Positions 16,587 to 26,716 of a DNA stretch of 64,000 nucleotides are shown in pieces (position 1 is the stretch's first letter; the number at the start of each line of letters is the position of its first letter). The translations under genes and the position numbers were made by a program. Origin of the DNA: Paenibacillus oryzisoli (GTDB lineage Bacteria; Bacillota; Bacilli; Paenibacillales; NBRC-103111). The notes beneath the pieces were generated by a model. The model ran no database searches, had not been told where the DNA came from, and saw only the letters and a list, made by a program, of their open reading frames with translations. The stretch lies in assembly GCF_001653565.1 (NCBI RefSeq), contig NZ_LYPB01000077.1, positions 1 through 64,000 on the forward strand. The letters are read 5' to 3'.

Positions 16587-16849
16587 AAGTCCTCCTAAGG
16601 CCCAATTAGCCACTCATCAATTATGGTTTGCTTCACAGCTAGTATACAGGGTAACAATAAAATGCATAAGAGCTGAAAAGTTTGTCAGTTAGTAACGTTA
16701 GAGTAAGTAGGGACTTGTAGAAAAGATACATTCGATAAAGATGCTTAGGTTGTTACTGGAGTATTTTCCATTTAATTGTATAATTTTCGGCTAATCTACA
16801 AACAATTGAATACAATTGTCATGTTGTTTGATTAAGAGGAGGATTCATC

Positions 16850-17710
16850 GTGGTAGATTGGGTTGAAATTGTTTTACGCACATTTTTATCAATTGTGGTG
16901 CTTTTCCTTATGACAAAGTTATTGGGTAAAAGGCAAGTTACTCAGCTCTCCTTCTTCGAATACATAACCGGGATTTCCATTGGTAATCTTGCGGCGTATA
17001 TATCGTTGGACACGGATACGAAATGGTATCTTGGGTTGGTCTCTATAGGGGTATGGGTAACGTGTACGTTAGGCATTGAATTTCTGCAGATGAAAAGTAA
17101 AAAAGCGCGGGATTTCATCGATAGCAAAGGAACAATCCTCATTAGAGATGGCAAGCTCATGGAAGATAATTTAAAGAAAGAACGCTTAACCACGGATGAA
17201 CTTATGGAGCAATTGCGCAAAAGGTCGGTATTTAAAGTGGCCGATGTGGAATTTGCCATAATGGAACCTAGCGGAGAAATTAATGTTCTGTTAACCCGTG
17301 AGAATCAACCGCTGACGCCCAAACATTTAGGCATCCAGGTCGCACCCGAGAAAGAGCCGCAGGCAGTCATCATGGATGGTGTCATCATGGATGAACCATT
17401 GGCGACCTTAGGCTTCAGCCGAGGTTGGTTGAATACGGAATTAGAAAAAATAGGTGTCACGATCGAAAATGTATTCTTAGGTCAAGTTGATTCTTATGGC
17501 CAATTGTTTGTTGATTTGTATGATGACAAGATTACTGTGCCTGTCCCACAGGAAAAAGCAGCCCTATTTGCAACGTTAAAACAGTGTGAAGGCGATTTAA
17601 TGTTGTATGGATTGTCCACTAACAATAAAAAGGCCAAAGACATGTACGAGCAATGCTCGAAGCAAATGGAAGAGATTATTGCACAATTGAAACCGATCTT
17701 GAAACGGTGA
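16850..17710 (+). CDS. DUF421 (YetF-type) membrane protein
   Basis: A 286-aa protein starting at GTG 16850 after AAGAGGAGG. Three N-terminal membrane segments (residues 5-75) are followed by the DUF421 domain (SKGTILIRDGKLMEDNLKKE; RSVFKVADVEFAIMEPSGEI) and a duplicated C-terminal YetF-like part (MDGVIMDEPLATLGFSRGWL). Proteins of this family are common in spore-formers and their biochemical role is not established. It appears to be a single-gene unit. Confidence 0.85.
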   Translation: MVDWVEIVLRTFLSIVVLFLMTKLLGKRQVTQLSFFEYITGISIGNLAAYISLDTDTKWYLGLVSIGVWVTCTLGIEFLQMKSKKARDFIDSKGTILIRDGKLMEDNLKKERLTTDELMEQLRKRSVFKVADVEFAIMEPSGEINVLLTRENQPLTPKHLGIQVAPEKEPQAVIMDGVIMDEPLATLGFSRGWLNTELEKIGVTIENVFLGQVDSYGQLFVDLYDDKITVPVPQEKAALFATLKQCEGDLMLYGLSTNNKKAKDMYEQCSKQMEEIIAQLKPILKR

Positions 17711-17897
17711 TGCGACTTTCGACAAAAGAAGTGGCAACAACTGGGCTTTCAGCCATCTTGACAGCTCGCGAAGCAGCGTGTGAAAATAGGATTAGGTAAG
17801 ATTAGGCCCTAACATAATAAACGATAAAGTGGTGATCGCGATGAAGGATCGACTGGAGTTTGATACCGGACAATCGCATACTACCCTCTTTTTAAAC

Positions 17898-17945
17898 AAA
17901 AAGGGACCGTATGGAAGTTAACAACTTCCGTATGGTCCCTTTCTT
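17898..17945 (+). terminator. Terminator/attenuator immediately upstream of hutH
   Basis: AAAGGGACCGTATGGAAGTT pairs perfectly with AACTTCCGTATGGTCCCTTT around AAC, followed by CTTTT. It ends about 37 bases before the hutH start and more than 180 bases after the previous stop. It could therefore be either the DUF421 terminator or a hut attenuator. Between 17711 and 17897 there is no clear gene. Confidence 0.8.
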
Positions 17946-17981
17946 TTGGTAAAGCGAGAAAGGAAAGGAGTCTGTGTAGAC

Positions 17982-19550
17982 ATGGCGATGGTATACAAGC
18001 AGCAAGAAAACGGCCTAGAAGCGACTCCGATTGTCCTAGACGGAGAGCAATTGATACCAGAGTTAGTAGCAGCGGTTGTGTATGATCTCGTGCCAATCGA
18101 ACTTGATGCTCAGGCACTGAGGCGCGTGATGGCATGTCGCAACATGGTGGAGGAACTAGTCACAAAGGGTCAGGTAGTCTACGGGGTCACGACAGGGTTC
18201 GGGAAATTTAGCGACGTAACGATTTCACCGCAAGACGCTGTTCAGCTGCAGGTTAATCTAATCCGCAGCCATGCCTGCGCAGTTGGCAGACCGCTGCCGG
18301 AGCCTACGGTTCGTGCATTGATGCTGCTGCGCGCAAACGCGCTGGCCAAGGGGTATTCCGGCATCCGTCCAGAAACGCTGCAGTTGTTGATCGATTGCAT
18401 TAACCGTGGCGTACACCCTGTCGTCCCGGAGCAAGGTTCACTTGGAGCTAGCGGGGACTTGGCTCCGCTGTCTCATTTGGCCCTCGTGTTAATGGGCGAG
18501 GGGGAGGCATTTTACCGCGGTGAACGCCTGTCAGGAGAGAAAGCGCTTGCCATTGCGGGACTGAAACCGATTAGTTTACAGGCCAAAGAAGGTCTTGCGC
18601 TAATCAACGGCACACAGATCATGACATCGATTGGTACGTTGACGTTTATCAAATCGCTGCGACTTGCGAGAATCGCCGATGTGATCGCGGCTCTAACCGT
18701 TGAATGCTTGCGCGGCATTCCCGATGCTTTTGCCGATGAGGTCCAACAAGTAAGACCTTATCCTGAGCAAATTGGTGTAGCGAAGAACTTGTGCAAACTG
18801 TTGCAAGGCAGCAAGTTGACTACACGTCAAGGAGAGCTTCGCGTGCAGGATGCTTATTCGCTGCGCTGTCTGCCACAAGTGCACGGTGCAACACGTCAGG
18901 TCCTTGCCTATGTCCAAGATAAGATTGAGATAGAAATGAATGCAGCGACGGACAATCCGTTGTTATTCGTGGATAAAGGTCTCGTCATCTCCGGTGGCAA
19001 TTTCCACGGGCAGCCGATCGCATTTGCAATGGACTTTCTGAAAATCGGTATGAGCGAGCTCGCTAACATTTCGGAACGCCGTACCGAACGGCTGGTCAAT
19101 CCAGCGCTATCTGGGGGACTTCCTGCTTTTCTAAGCCATCATCCAGGGGTGAATTCTGGCATGATGATCATGCAATACGTAAGTGCTTCTATCGTTTCCG
19201 AGAATAAAGTGCTTGCCCATCCATCCAGCGTGGACTCGATTCCTTCTTCGGGGAATCAAGAGGACCACGTATCTATGGGGACAACTGCAGCGCGTCATGC
19301 CTCACAGGTGATCGACAACGTGTCCAAGGTGCTGGCAATCGAGTTGATTTGTGCCGCGGAAGGGGCTGAATTCGTGGGGGCTGAGGGTCTTGCGCCTGCG
19401 ACTCGGGTTCTGTACGACAAGTTGCGGACGCTCGTTCCCCCCGTCATAGAGGATCGATCAACATCTCGTGATATCGAAAACGTGGCGACTGCATTGCTGG
19501 AAGGTGAGTGGCTGCAGGCAGTTGAGGAAGTAGCTGGTAAGCTATTTTGA
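17982..19550 (+). CDS. hutH: Histidine ammonia-lyase HutH
   Basis: A 522-aa enzyme that deaminates L-histidine to trans-urocanate, the first step of the hut pathway. The ATG at 17982 lies 11 bases after AGGAAAGGAG. The Ala-Ser-Gly triad that forms the MIO electrophile lies in GSLGASGDLAPLSHLALVLM near residue 155, preceded by YGVTTGFGKF near residue 67, with NGTQIMTSIG downstream. Slightly longer than the usual ~508 aa because of the N-terminus. First gene of hutHUIG; no HutP or HutC regulator is visible nearby. Confidence 0.97.
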   Translation: MAMVYKQQENGLEATPIVLDGEQLIPELVAAVVYDLVPIELDAQALRRVMACRNMVEELVTKGQVVYGVTTGFGKFSDVTISPQDAVQLQVNLIRSHACAVGRPLPEPTVRALMLLRANALAKGYSGIRPETLQLLIDCINRGVHPVVPEQGSLGASGDLAPLSHLALVLMGEGEAFYRGERLSGEKALAIAGLKPISLQAKEGLALINGTQIMTSIGTLTFIKSLRLARIADVIAALTVECLRGIPDAFADEVQQVRPYPEQIGVAKNLCKLLQGSKLTTRQGELRVQDAYSLRCLPQVHGATRQVLAYVQDKIEIEMNAATDNPLLFVDKGLVISGGNFHGQPIAFAMDFLKIGMSELANISERRTERLVNPALSGGLPAFLSHHPGVNSGMMIMQYVSASIVSENKVLAHPSSVDSIPSSGNQEDHVSMGTTAARHASQVIDNVSKVLAIELICAAEGAEFVGAEGLAPATRVLYDKLRTLVPPVIEDRSTSRDIENVATALLEGEWLQAVEEVAGKLF

Positions 19551-19580
19551 CTAGAAGAGTAACTCAAAAGGAGATTGCTT

Positions 19581-21257
19581 ATGATGGATTCGAATCCTCT
19601 CAAAAGAGTCATTCGTGCCCCCCGCGGTATAGAGCTGATCTGCAAAGGTTGGGTTCAGGAAGCTGCTATGCGCATGCTAATGAACAATTTGGACTCGGAA
19701 GTCGCAGAGCGACCGGAAGATCTCGTCGTCTATGGCGGTATCGGTAAAGCGGCTCGCAACTGGCCTTCTTTCGATGCCATCGTCCGCGAGTTGCAGCGAT
19801 TAGAAAGTAATGAAACACTGCTGATCCAATCAGGTAAACCGGTCGGTGTTTTCAAAACGCATGAACGAGCACCGCGTGTACTCCTTTCTAACTCTGTTCT
19901 CGTCCCCAAATGGGCGAATTGGGAACATTTTCGCGAGCTGGAGCAGAAGGGGCTGATGATGTACGGGCAAATGACAGCGGGCAGTTGGATATACATCGGG
20001 ACGCAAGGCATTCTGCAGGGTACGTATGAAACCTTTGCCGAGGCGGCACGCCAACATAATGGCGGTTCGCTCAAAGGTACGTTAACGTTGACCGCAGGTC
20101 TTGGTGGGATGGGCGGTGCTCAACCGTTAGCCGTCACCATGAATGAGGGCGTCGTCATCGCAGTTGAAATTGATCGAACGCGTATTGAGCGTCGCATCCA
20201 AACGCGGTACTGTGATGTAATAGCGGAAACACTGGATGAGGCCTTATTGCTTGCGGACAAAGCAATGGAAGAGAACAGGCCATTGGCCATCGGCCTATTA
20301 GGCAACGCAGCGGAGATATACCCCGAATTCGTGCGTCGCGGCATCAAGCCGCATTTCGTCACGGATCAAACATCAGCGCATGATCCGCTGATCGGTTATA
20401 TCCCGGCCGGCTTCTCCTTGGAGGAAGCTGCGCGACTTCGTAAGAAAGATCCTGAGCACTATGTGAAGCTAGCCAATAGCAGTATGGCAACCCATGTGCA
20501 AGCGATGCTTGACCTGCAACAAATGGGTTCCGTTGTATTCGATTACGGTAACAATATTCGTCAAGTTGCCTTTGACCAAGGCGTTACACATGCATTCGAT
20601 ATTCCTGGCTTCGTTCCAGCGTATATCCGGCCGCTTTTTTGCGAAGGCAAGGGCCCTTTCCGGTGGGTAGCACTATCTGGTGATCCAGAAGACATTCGCA
20701 AAACAGACGAACTTGTACTGAAGCTGTTCCCAGACAATGATCACCTGCGTCGCTGGATCACGATGGCGAGTGAGCGCGTCGCATTTCAAGGTCTCCCAGC
20801 GCGCATTTGCTGGCTTGGCTACGGGGAACGTGAGAAATTCGGTCTGGCGTTGAATGACATGGTGCGAAATGGCGAATTGAAAGCACCCATTGTGATTGGC
20901 CGCGATCATTTGGATTGCGGCTCGGTAGCGTCGCCAAACCGGGAAACGGAAGCGATGAAAGACGGTTCCGATGCTGTTGGCGATTGGGCCATTCTGAATG
21001 CATTGATCAACACATCAGCGGGCGCATCATGGGTTTCTATCCATCATGGCGGTGGTGTTGGGATGGGCTACTCACTACATGCTGGCATGGTGGTCGTTGC
21101 TGATGGGACCGATGCAGCAGAAGAGCGACTCCGCAGCGTACTTACCTCAGATCCCGGCATGGGGGTCATCCGCCATGTGGATGCAGGGTACGACGAAGCA
21201 ATAGAGACAGCAGTGAAACATGGCATTCGTATCCCCATGCGTGAGCAAGGACAGTGA
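19581..21257 (+). CDS. hutU: Urocanate hydratase HutU
   Basis: A 558-aa NAD-dependent enzyme converting urocanate to 4-imidazolone-5-propanoate. I chose ATG 19581, seven bases after AAAGGAG. Recognisable stretches are RAPRGIELICKGWVQEAAMR at the start, TAGLGGMGGAQPLAVTMN near residue 170, and DHLDCGSVASPNRETEAMKD near residue 450. Full length for the family (about 550 aa). It lies 30 bases after hutH. Confidence 0.97.
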   Translation: MMDSNPLKRVIRAPRGIELICKGWVQEAAMRMLMNNLDSEVAERPEDLVVYGGIGKAARNWPSFDAIVRELQRLESNETLLIQSGKPVGVFKTHERAPRVLLSNSVLVPKWANWEHFRELEQKGLMMYGQMTAGSWIYIGTQGILQGTYETFAEAARQHNGGSLKGTLTLTAGLGGMGGAQPLAVTMNEGVVIAVEIDRTRIERRIQTRYCDVIAETLDEALLLADKAMEENRPLAIGLLGNAAEIYPEFVRRGIKPHFVTDQTSAHDPLIGYIPAGFSLEEAARLRKKDPEHYVKLANSSMATHVQAMLDLQQMGSVVFDYGNNIRQVAFDQGVTHAFDIPGFVPAYIRPLFCEGKGPFRWVALSGDPEDIRKTDELVLKLFPDNDHLRRWITMASERVAFQGLPARICWLGYGEREKFGLALNDMVRNGELKAPIVIGRDHLDCGSVASPNRETEAMKDGSDAVGDWAILNALINTSAGASWVSIHHGGGVGMGYSLHAGMVVVADGTDAAEERLRSVLTSDPGMGVIRHVDAGYDEAIETAVKHGIRIPMREQGQ

Positions 21258-21272
21258 AGGAGGAATGAGGAG

Positions 21273-22577
21273 ATGGATCGGATCGATTTGCTCGTTACCG
21301 GGATTGGCCGTTTGATTACCCCTCCTGGCGATGCACCGCGCTGCGGGCATCAGATGAAGGAAGTTCATGAGATTCGGGATGCGGGGATAGCGATTCACGA
21401 GGGACGAATCCTCTTCGTTGGTACAGCTCAAGAAGTCATGAGCCTCCTTGCCAACGTAGAAATTACAGCAACCATCAACGTTGGCGGACGCATGGTCACA
21501 CCAGGTCTGGTCGATCCACACACTCACCTTGTACATGGCGGTTCTCGTGAGCATGAGCTGGCGTTGAAGCGGTCTGGCGTCGCCTATCTGGACATTTTGG
21601 CACAGGGAGGCGGCATTCACAGTACGGTGCAAAGTACTCGCGCAGCAAGTGAACAGGATCTAATTACGAAGGCATGGCGAAGCCTCAATGAGATGCTGTT
21701 GAATGGTGTTACGACAGTTGAGGCGAAAAGCGGTTACGGTCTTACTTTGCTAGACGAATTGAAGCAATTGCGTGTAGCCAAACGTTTAAATGACACCCAT
21801 CCGCTCGATATTGTGTCTACGTTCATGGGGGGGCATGCGGTGCCGCTGGCCTACAAAGGGCGCGCTGAGGCTTATGTAGATCTCCTCGTCAGAGAAATGA
21901 TTCCCGAGGTGGCGGAAGCGGGTCTGGCGGAGTTTTGCGACGTTTTTTGTGAATTGGGTGTTTTTACCATCGAACAATCACGCCGGATTCTGTTGAAAGG
22001 CTTGGAGTACGGTTTGCATCCCAAAATACATGCAGACGAAATAGAACCACTAGGCGGAGCAGAGCTTGCGGGCGAAATCGGAGCAATATCCGCTGAACAT
22101 TTGCTCGCTGCAACAGATCAAGGTTTCGCTGCAATGGCCGAACATGGCGTGATTCCAGTGCTTTTACCCGGCACATCATTCAACCTTGGCTTGGCTAAAC
22201 ATGCTCGTGCGCGCGAGATGATTGATACCTATGAACTGCCAGTGGCACTCGCAACGGACTATAATCCAGGATCCTGTCCGACGGAGTCGATACAGATCGT
22301 CATGATGCTGGCCTCTCTAAACTTGAAAATGACACCGGAGGAGATCCTGACTGCATGCACCCTCAATGCGGCGAATGCACTGGGAAGAGGAGGAGATATC
22401 GGCTCGATCGAAGTTGGGAAACGTGCGGATTTAACGATATTCGATGCGCCGAATCTCGCTTATTTGCCCTATCACTTCGGGATTAACCACACGTATGGGG
22501 TTATTAAAAACGGCCATGTAATCGTATGGAACCGCACCCTTGTGACGGACGAAGCCGGAACGGAGGGGGGGCGATGA
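21273..22577 (+). CDS. hutI: Imidazolonepropionase HutI
   Basis: A 434-aa metal-dependent amidohydrolase that opens imidazolone propionate to N-formimino-L-glutamate. Metal-binding DPHTHLVHGGSREHE lies near residue 86, with HADEIEPLGGAELA near 252 and TDYNPGSCPTES near 330. The ATG has AAGGAGGAATGAGG upstream. The stop overlaps the hutG start by four bases. Confidence 0.97.
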   Translation: MDRIDLLVTGIGRLITPPGDAPRCGHQMKEVHEIRDAGIAIHEGRILFVGTAQEVMSLLANVEITATINVGGRMVTPGLVDPHTHLVHGGSREHELALKRSGVAYLDILAQGGGIHSTVQSTRAASEQDLITKAWRSLNEMLLNGVTTVEAKSGYGLTLLDELKQLRVAKRLNDTHPLDIVSTFMGGHAVPLAYKGRAEAYVDLLVREMIPEVAEAGLAEFCDVFCELGVFTIEQSRRILLKGLEYGLHPKIHADEIEPLGGAELAGEIGAISAEHLLAATDQGFAAMAEHGVIPVLLPGTSFNLGLAKHARAREMIDTYELPVALATDYNPGSCPTESIQIVMMLASLNLKMTPEEILTACTLNAANALGRGGDIGSIEVGKRADLTIFDAPNLAYLPYHFGINHTYGVIKNGHVIVWNRTLVTDEAGTEGGR

Positions 22578-23542
22578 GCCATGAGATTCCCTTTCTCAAA
22601 CCGCCTGATCAAGCTGTGTTTAGAGATCATATGGAAACCAAAGTTGCCCATTGGATTCGCCAATGGGACGGTGAAGAGCAACTGCTTGCTGGGATCATCG
22701 GGATTCCGCTATCGAAGGCGTCGATCTCGCATTCAGGTGCTTCGACGACACCAGCGGCTGTGCGTGCCGCATTCAAATCGTTTACTACCTACTCGATGGA
22801 GTATGATGTTGACCTGCAAGACTTAGCCGTTCGTGACCTCGGCGATATTCACATGCATGTAACGGATATCGCCGAATGTCATCGACGTATTGAAGCAAGT
22901 TTACGTGCGCTTTATAACGCTCAGCCGGACATCATTCCGATCATTTTCGGGGGTGATCACTCGACGAGCTGCCCCTCCATTCAAGCCTTCGTGAGTCGTC
23001 ACCCTAGTCAACGAGTAGGTCTTCTACATTTTGATGCGCATCATGATGTCCGTAATTTTGAAGATGGTGGCGTCACTAACGGTACACCTTTCCGCGGAAT
23101 TCTTGAATCTGGTGCCGTACAGGGCGATCATATTGTTCAGATTGGTATTCGAGGTTTCATGAATGCCAAACCCTATCATGACTATGTGGTAAGTAAAGGC
23201 GTACATGTGTACACATCGCGGGATATACGAAGAATAGGCATGGATGAGGTGCTCACGCAAGCGCTCCAACTTGTGGGCAAGGGTACGGATGTGCTCTATG
23301 TGAGTTTCGATGTTGACGTGATTGATCAGGCCTATGCGCCAGGATGTCCAGCGATTGGCACTGGCGGGGTGAATCCATGGGATGCGCTGGATGCCCTCTA
23401 TCGCCTAGGAACACTACCGCAGGTGCAAGGATTGGACTTCGTCTGTATCGATCCGACGGTCGATGTGCGGAATGTGACCTCGCGTCTTGCGGTACAGTTC
23501 ATGCTTAGTTTCTTGGCAGGGGTCGCTGCGCGCTCCAAATAA
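22574..23542 (+). CDS. hutG: Formimidoylglutamase HutG
   Basis: A 322-aa ureohydrolase (arginase superfamily) that splits formiminoglutamate into glutamate and formamide. The ATG at 22574 overlaps the hutI stop and has GGAGGGGGG upstream. The manganese-binding motifs are all present: GGDHSTSCP, HFDAHHDV and SFDVDVIDQAYAPGCP. It completes the four-step histidine-to-glutamate route of the Bacillus type. Confidence 0.95.
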   Translation: MSHEIPFLKPPDQAVFRDHMETKVAHWIRQWDGEEQLLAGIIGIPLSKASISHSGASTTPAAVRAAFKSFTTYSMEYDVDLQDLAVRDLGDIHMHVTDIAECHRRIEASLRALYNAQPDIIPIIFGGDHSTSCPSIQAFVSRHPSQRVGLLHFDAHHDVRNFEDGGVTNGTPFRGILESGAVQGDHIVQIGIRGFMNAKPYHDYVVSKGVHVYTSRDIRRIGMDEVLTQALQLVGKGTDVLYVSFDVDVIDQAYAPGCPAIGTGGVNPWDALDALYRLGTLPQVQGLDFVCIDPTVDVRNVTSRLAVQFMLSFLAGVAARSK

Positions 23543-23586
23543 AACGCCGCTAGTTCCATATTGTTGGAGCTGGCGGCGTTTGTTTG
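23543..23586 (+). terminator. hut operon terminator
   Basis: AACGCCGC pairs with GCGGCGTT around an inner AG..CCA/TGG..CT stem, directly after the hutG stop, followed by TGTTTG. Further on, at 23616-23640, AAAAAGTA/TACTTTTT forms an inverted repeat upstream of the glycosidase gene that could be an operator. Confidence 0.75.
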
Positions 23587-23723
23587 AGTGCGGAAGGAGA
23601 ATATTCTTCAAGTATAAAAAGTAGAATCGTTATACTTTTTGATATTTCTATTATAGTGTATGCGTCTGAAATTATGTACGCTTGAGATACGTTATAGTTA
23701 GCAACTTCTAGGAGGAACGTATC

Positions 23724-25658
23724 TTGAATCAATTATTACATTTGCCAAGCACATTTTTTGTAGGTTGTAACTATTGGGCATCACATGCAGGAACCGCGAT
23801 GTGGTCCGATTGGAATCCCGGGCAGGTTGATCTTGATTTGCGTAGATTATCGGAAGCGGGCATTGAGGTTATTCGCGTATTCCCTTTGTGGCCGGATTTT
23901 CAGCCCATTGAGAATATGTATGCAGGAGAAGGCGAGCATTTCGGCTATAGGTTCGGTGAAGAACGATTGCCAGATACCGAAGCGGGTAAAGCGGGTATGT
24001 CTGTAGAAATGATGGCACGCTTCCAAGCTTTCACGGACATCGCCAAGAAGTATGATATCAAGCTCATTGTCGGATTAGTCACGGGTTGGATGAGCGGTCG
24101 CTTATTCGTTCCCCCAGCGCTGCGGGGCAAGGCGATTCTGACCGATCCAGATGCCATCCGCTGGCAAGTACGTTTCGTTCAGTATTTTGTCAAACAGATG
24201 AAGCATAATGAATCCATCATCGCGTGGGATCTCGGGAACGAGTGTAATGTAATGGGAAAAGTTGATTCCCAAGAAGAAGCTTATGTGTGGACAGCCTCTA
24301 TTGCGAATGCAATTAAGGCGAAGGATGCGACACGCCCGCTCATTTCAGGCATGCATAGCCTGCAGCCCAAAGGGAAATGGACCATGCAAGATCAAGGCGA
24401 GCTCACCGATATTTTGACAACACATCCGTATCCGTTCTGGACAACTTACATGGATTTCGATCCATTGACTTCGATGAGACCAACGATACATGCCACGATG
24501 GAAAGTCTACTGTACGCACAAATTGGAGAAAAGCCTTGCTTCGCAGAAGAAATGGGAACGATGGGGCCGATGGTTTGCGGTGAAGAAGTCGCTGCGGCAT
24601 TTGCGCGTACAAGCATGATCTCACAGTGGGCACATGGTCTTCCTGGTCTATTGTGGTGGTGTGCGAATGATCAAACGAAACTTAACCATGCACCGTATGA
24701 TTGGGTCGCTTGTGAAGGCGAGCTTGGTCTCATGACAGAGGAAGGGCGCATGAAGCCTGCTCTTCAAGAAATGGGACGACTCAAGAAAGTTATTCAAGCT
24801 ATGCCGTTTGAGAATTTGCCGGCGCGTAGAGTTGAGGCTGTGTGTATTCTCAATACTACACAGGATCATTGGGCTACAGCCATCGGTGCTTTTCTATTAG
24901 CGAAGCAAGCTGGCTTTGATCTCGACTTCCGATTTGAAGATCAGCCCCTGCCAGATGCGAATTTCTATATGCTCCCTTGTGTGACAGGCGTCTTCGGTGT
25001 AGCGAAGCAGCGCTGGGAGCAACTGCTGACTAAAGTTCGCGACGGAGCGACATTGTACATGTCCTCCAATAACGGGTACATGCTCAATTTTGCTGAACTT
25101 ACAGGGCTTACCGTACAGAATCGCCGTCGCCGTGCAAGTGATGCGGTTGCTTACTTACAAGGGGATAGCGGTGACATTCCGCTTACAATACCAAGTACGT
25201 TTAAGCTGGATTTCCGCAACGATCGGGCTGAAGTATTGGCAGCAGAAGCGGATGGCAATCCCGTTCTGACGAAAGCTACATATGGCAAAGGAACCGTATA
25301 CTTCTGTGCCTTGCCGGTCGAGCTCGCGATGTCCCAACAGCCAGGTGTCAGCTACAATCCGGAGCAATTCCCTTATTGGAAGATGTACGAAACCATTTCC
25401 CTAGCGTCGCGGAATGCTCGTGTTCTACATATAAATGAGCCGCATATCGGGATTACAGAACATCCAACGAATCTGAACACAACGATTGCAGTCTTGATCA
25501 ATTACTCTGAGGAGGATAAAGAAGTTTCCTTAGAGTTGAAGGCGGGTTGGCATGTCGAGGAGAGCTTATATGGGCAGAGTTCGCAGGATGTTAAGGGGAC
25601 TTTGAACGTACATGTAGCTGCGAATGATGCTGTAATTGTGACTTTGAGCAATAATTGA
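23724..25658 (+). CDS. Intracellular GH5-like glycoside hydrolase
   Basis: A 644-aa protein starting at TTG 23724, after AGGAGG. There is no signal peptide, so it is probably cytoplasmic. The N-terminal part (to about residue 370) is a (beta/alpha)8 glycosidase fold with the acid/base glutamate in AWDLGNECNV near residue 173 and the likely nucleophile in CFAEEMGTMG near 272, a clan-A arrangement resembling GH5. The C-terminal 270 residues resemble a trimerisation/flavodoxin-like plus beta-sandwich tail. It likely cleaves an imported oligosaccharide; substrate unknown. An AraC regulator and sugar isomerase genes follow. Confidence 0.8.
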   Translation: MNQLLHLPSTFFVGCNYWASHAGTAMWSDWNPGQVDLDLRRLSEAGIEVIRVFPLWPDFQPIENMYAGEGEHFGYRFGEERLPDTEAGKAGMSVEMMARFQAFTDIAKKYDIKLIVGLVTGWMSGRLFVPPALRGKAILTDPDAIRWQVRFVQYFVKQMKHNESIIAWDLGNECNVMGKVDSQEEAYVWTASIANAIKAKDATRPLISGMHSLQPKGKWTMQDQGELTDILTTHPYPFWTTYMDFDPLTSMRPTIHATMESLLYAQIGEKPCFAEEMGTMGPMVCGEEVAAAFARTSMISQWAHGLPGLLWWCANDQTKLNHAPYDWVACEGELGLMTEEGRMKPALQEMGRLKKVIQAMPFENLPARRVEAVCILNTTQDHWATAIGAFLLAKQAGFDLDFRFEDQPLPDANFYMLPCVTGVFGVAKQRWEQLLTKVRDGATLYMSSNNGYMLNFAELTGLTVQNRRRRASDAVAYLQGDSGDIPLTIPSTFKLDFRNDRAEVLAAEADGNPVLTKATYGKGTVYFCALPVELAMSQQPGVSYNPEQFPYWKMYETISLASRNARVLHINEPHIGITEHPTNLNTTIAVLINYSEEDKEVSLELKAGWHVEESLYGQSSQDVKGTLNVHVAANDAVIVTLSNN

Positions 25659-25664
25659 CCTATA

Positions 25665-25697
25665 AGCTCGGCATCCAATTTGGATGTCGGGCTTTTT
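25665..25697 (+). terminator. Terminator after glycosidase gene
   Basis: AGCTCGGCATCCA pairs with TGGATGTCGGGCT, followed by six T. Confidence 0.85.
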
Positions 25698-25767
25698 TCA
25701 AATGAGGCGAAATGTTATAATTTCCATACGATACGCTTAACTTAGAGAGGGAGAGACGGGAACGAGA

Positions 25768-26622
25768 ATGAGCACTCACCACATCTATTATTATCGTGAT
25801 TTCATGGAGAAGGACTTCCCATTCAAAGTGGATTTCCGTCTTGAAACGTCTTTAAATCAGCAAGCTCATGCCCATGAGCATGTCCAAATTTGCTATGTTA
25901 TGCGCGGGACATGTTTTCATTATACGGATAATCAGACCTTTATGATGACCAAAGGGGACATGTTAGCGATTCCGCCGTACGTACCTCATTATTTTGAACC
26001 TTACAAAGATGAGAAGGTCGAGCTTGTACAGATTGATTTCATGCCGCTGGTTATTGACGAGACGGAAACAGGTTCAGAATCCGCACTCTCGAATCAATTT
26101 TTCCCGAAAATCCAAATATCTGCCCACACGCAAGACGTTGTTGAGGGGCTTATCTCCAGCATGAGACGAGAGAATGAGCAGAAGCAATCCGGCTACCACT
26201 ACTTGATTAAAGCCGATTTAATTCGATTGCTAGTGACCATTTTTAGAGAAGGTACGAAGGAAGCTCCATCATCGAAATCGAAGGATACAGCTGGAAGAAG
26301 GTTGTTTCATGAAGCGGTTAGCTATATTGAAGAGCATTACGCAGAGAATCTCCAACTGGAAGATATCGCGCAGCGAGCGGCTATGTCTCCGACCTATTTC
26401 AGTTATATGTTCAAAGTGCTCAAGGGTCAACCGTTCGTTCAATACGTCAATGACGTGCGCATTCGCAAAGCGATTGATTTACTGCGAATGACCGAGATGA
26501 GTGTATTGCAAATTTGCTTTGAAACAGGCTTTAACCATGCAAGTCATTTTAATCGAATGTTTAAAAAAGTGACGGGAATGACACCTCTGAAATATCGTCA
26601 GCAATCGGACGTACAATCCTAA
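25768..26622 (+). CDS. AraC-family regulator with cupin sensor domain
   Basis: A 284-aa protein: N-terminal cupin (QAHAHEHVQICYVMRGTCFH, GDMLAIPPYVPHYFEPYKDE) that would bind a sugar, and a C-terminal AraC DNA-binding domain (LEDIAQRAAMSPTYFSYMFK near residue 205; VLQICFETGFNHASHFNRMF near 250). The ATG follows a GAGAGGGAGAG tract. It probably controls the flanking glycosidase and isomerase genes. Confidence 0.88.
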   Translation: MSTHHIYYYRDFMEKDFPFKVDFRLETSLNQQAHAHEHVQICYVMRGTCFHYTDNQTFMMTKGDMLAIPPYVPHYFEPYKDEKVELVQIDFMPLVIDETETGSESALSNQFFPKIQISAHTQDVVEGLISSMRRENEQKQSGYHYLIKADLIRLLVTIFREGTKEAPSSKSKDTAGRRLFHEAVSYIEEHYAENLQLEDIAQRAAMSPTYFSYMFKVLKGQPFVQYVNDVRIRKAIDLLRMTEMSVLQICFETGFNHASHFNRMFKKVTGMTPLKYRQQSDVQS

Positions 26623-26716
26623 AAAAGGTGTGTTTTTTCGTAAGATACTGCAAGTAATGCCTATAACCTCGAGGTATAGTAGACGTATGTCAACTACACT
26701 TGGAGGTTATTTTCAT

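Noticed and set aside
19547..21632. Several open frames overlapping hutU and hutI
   Set aside because: Shadows of a GC-richer coding region; the hut enzymes are unmistakable.
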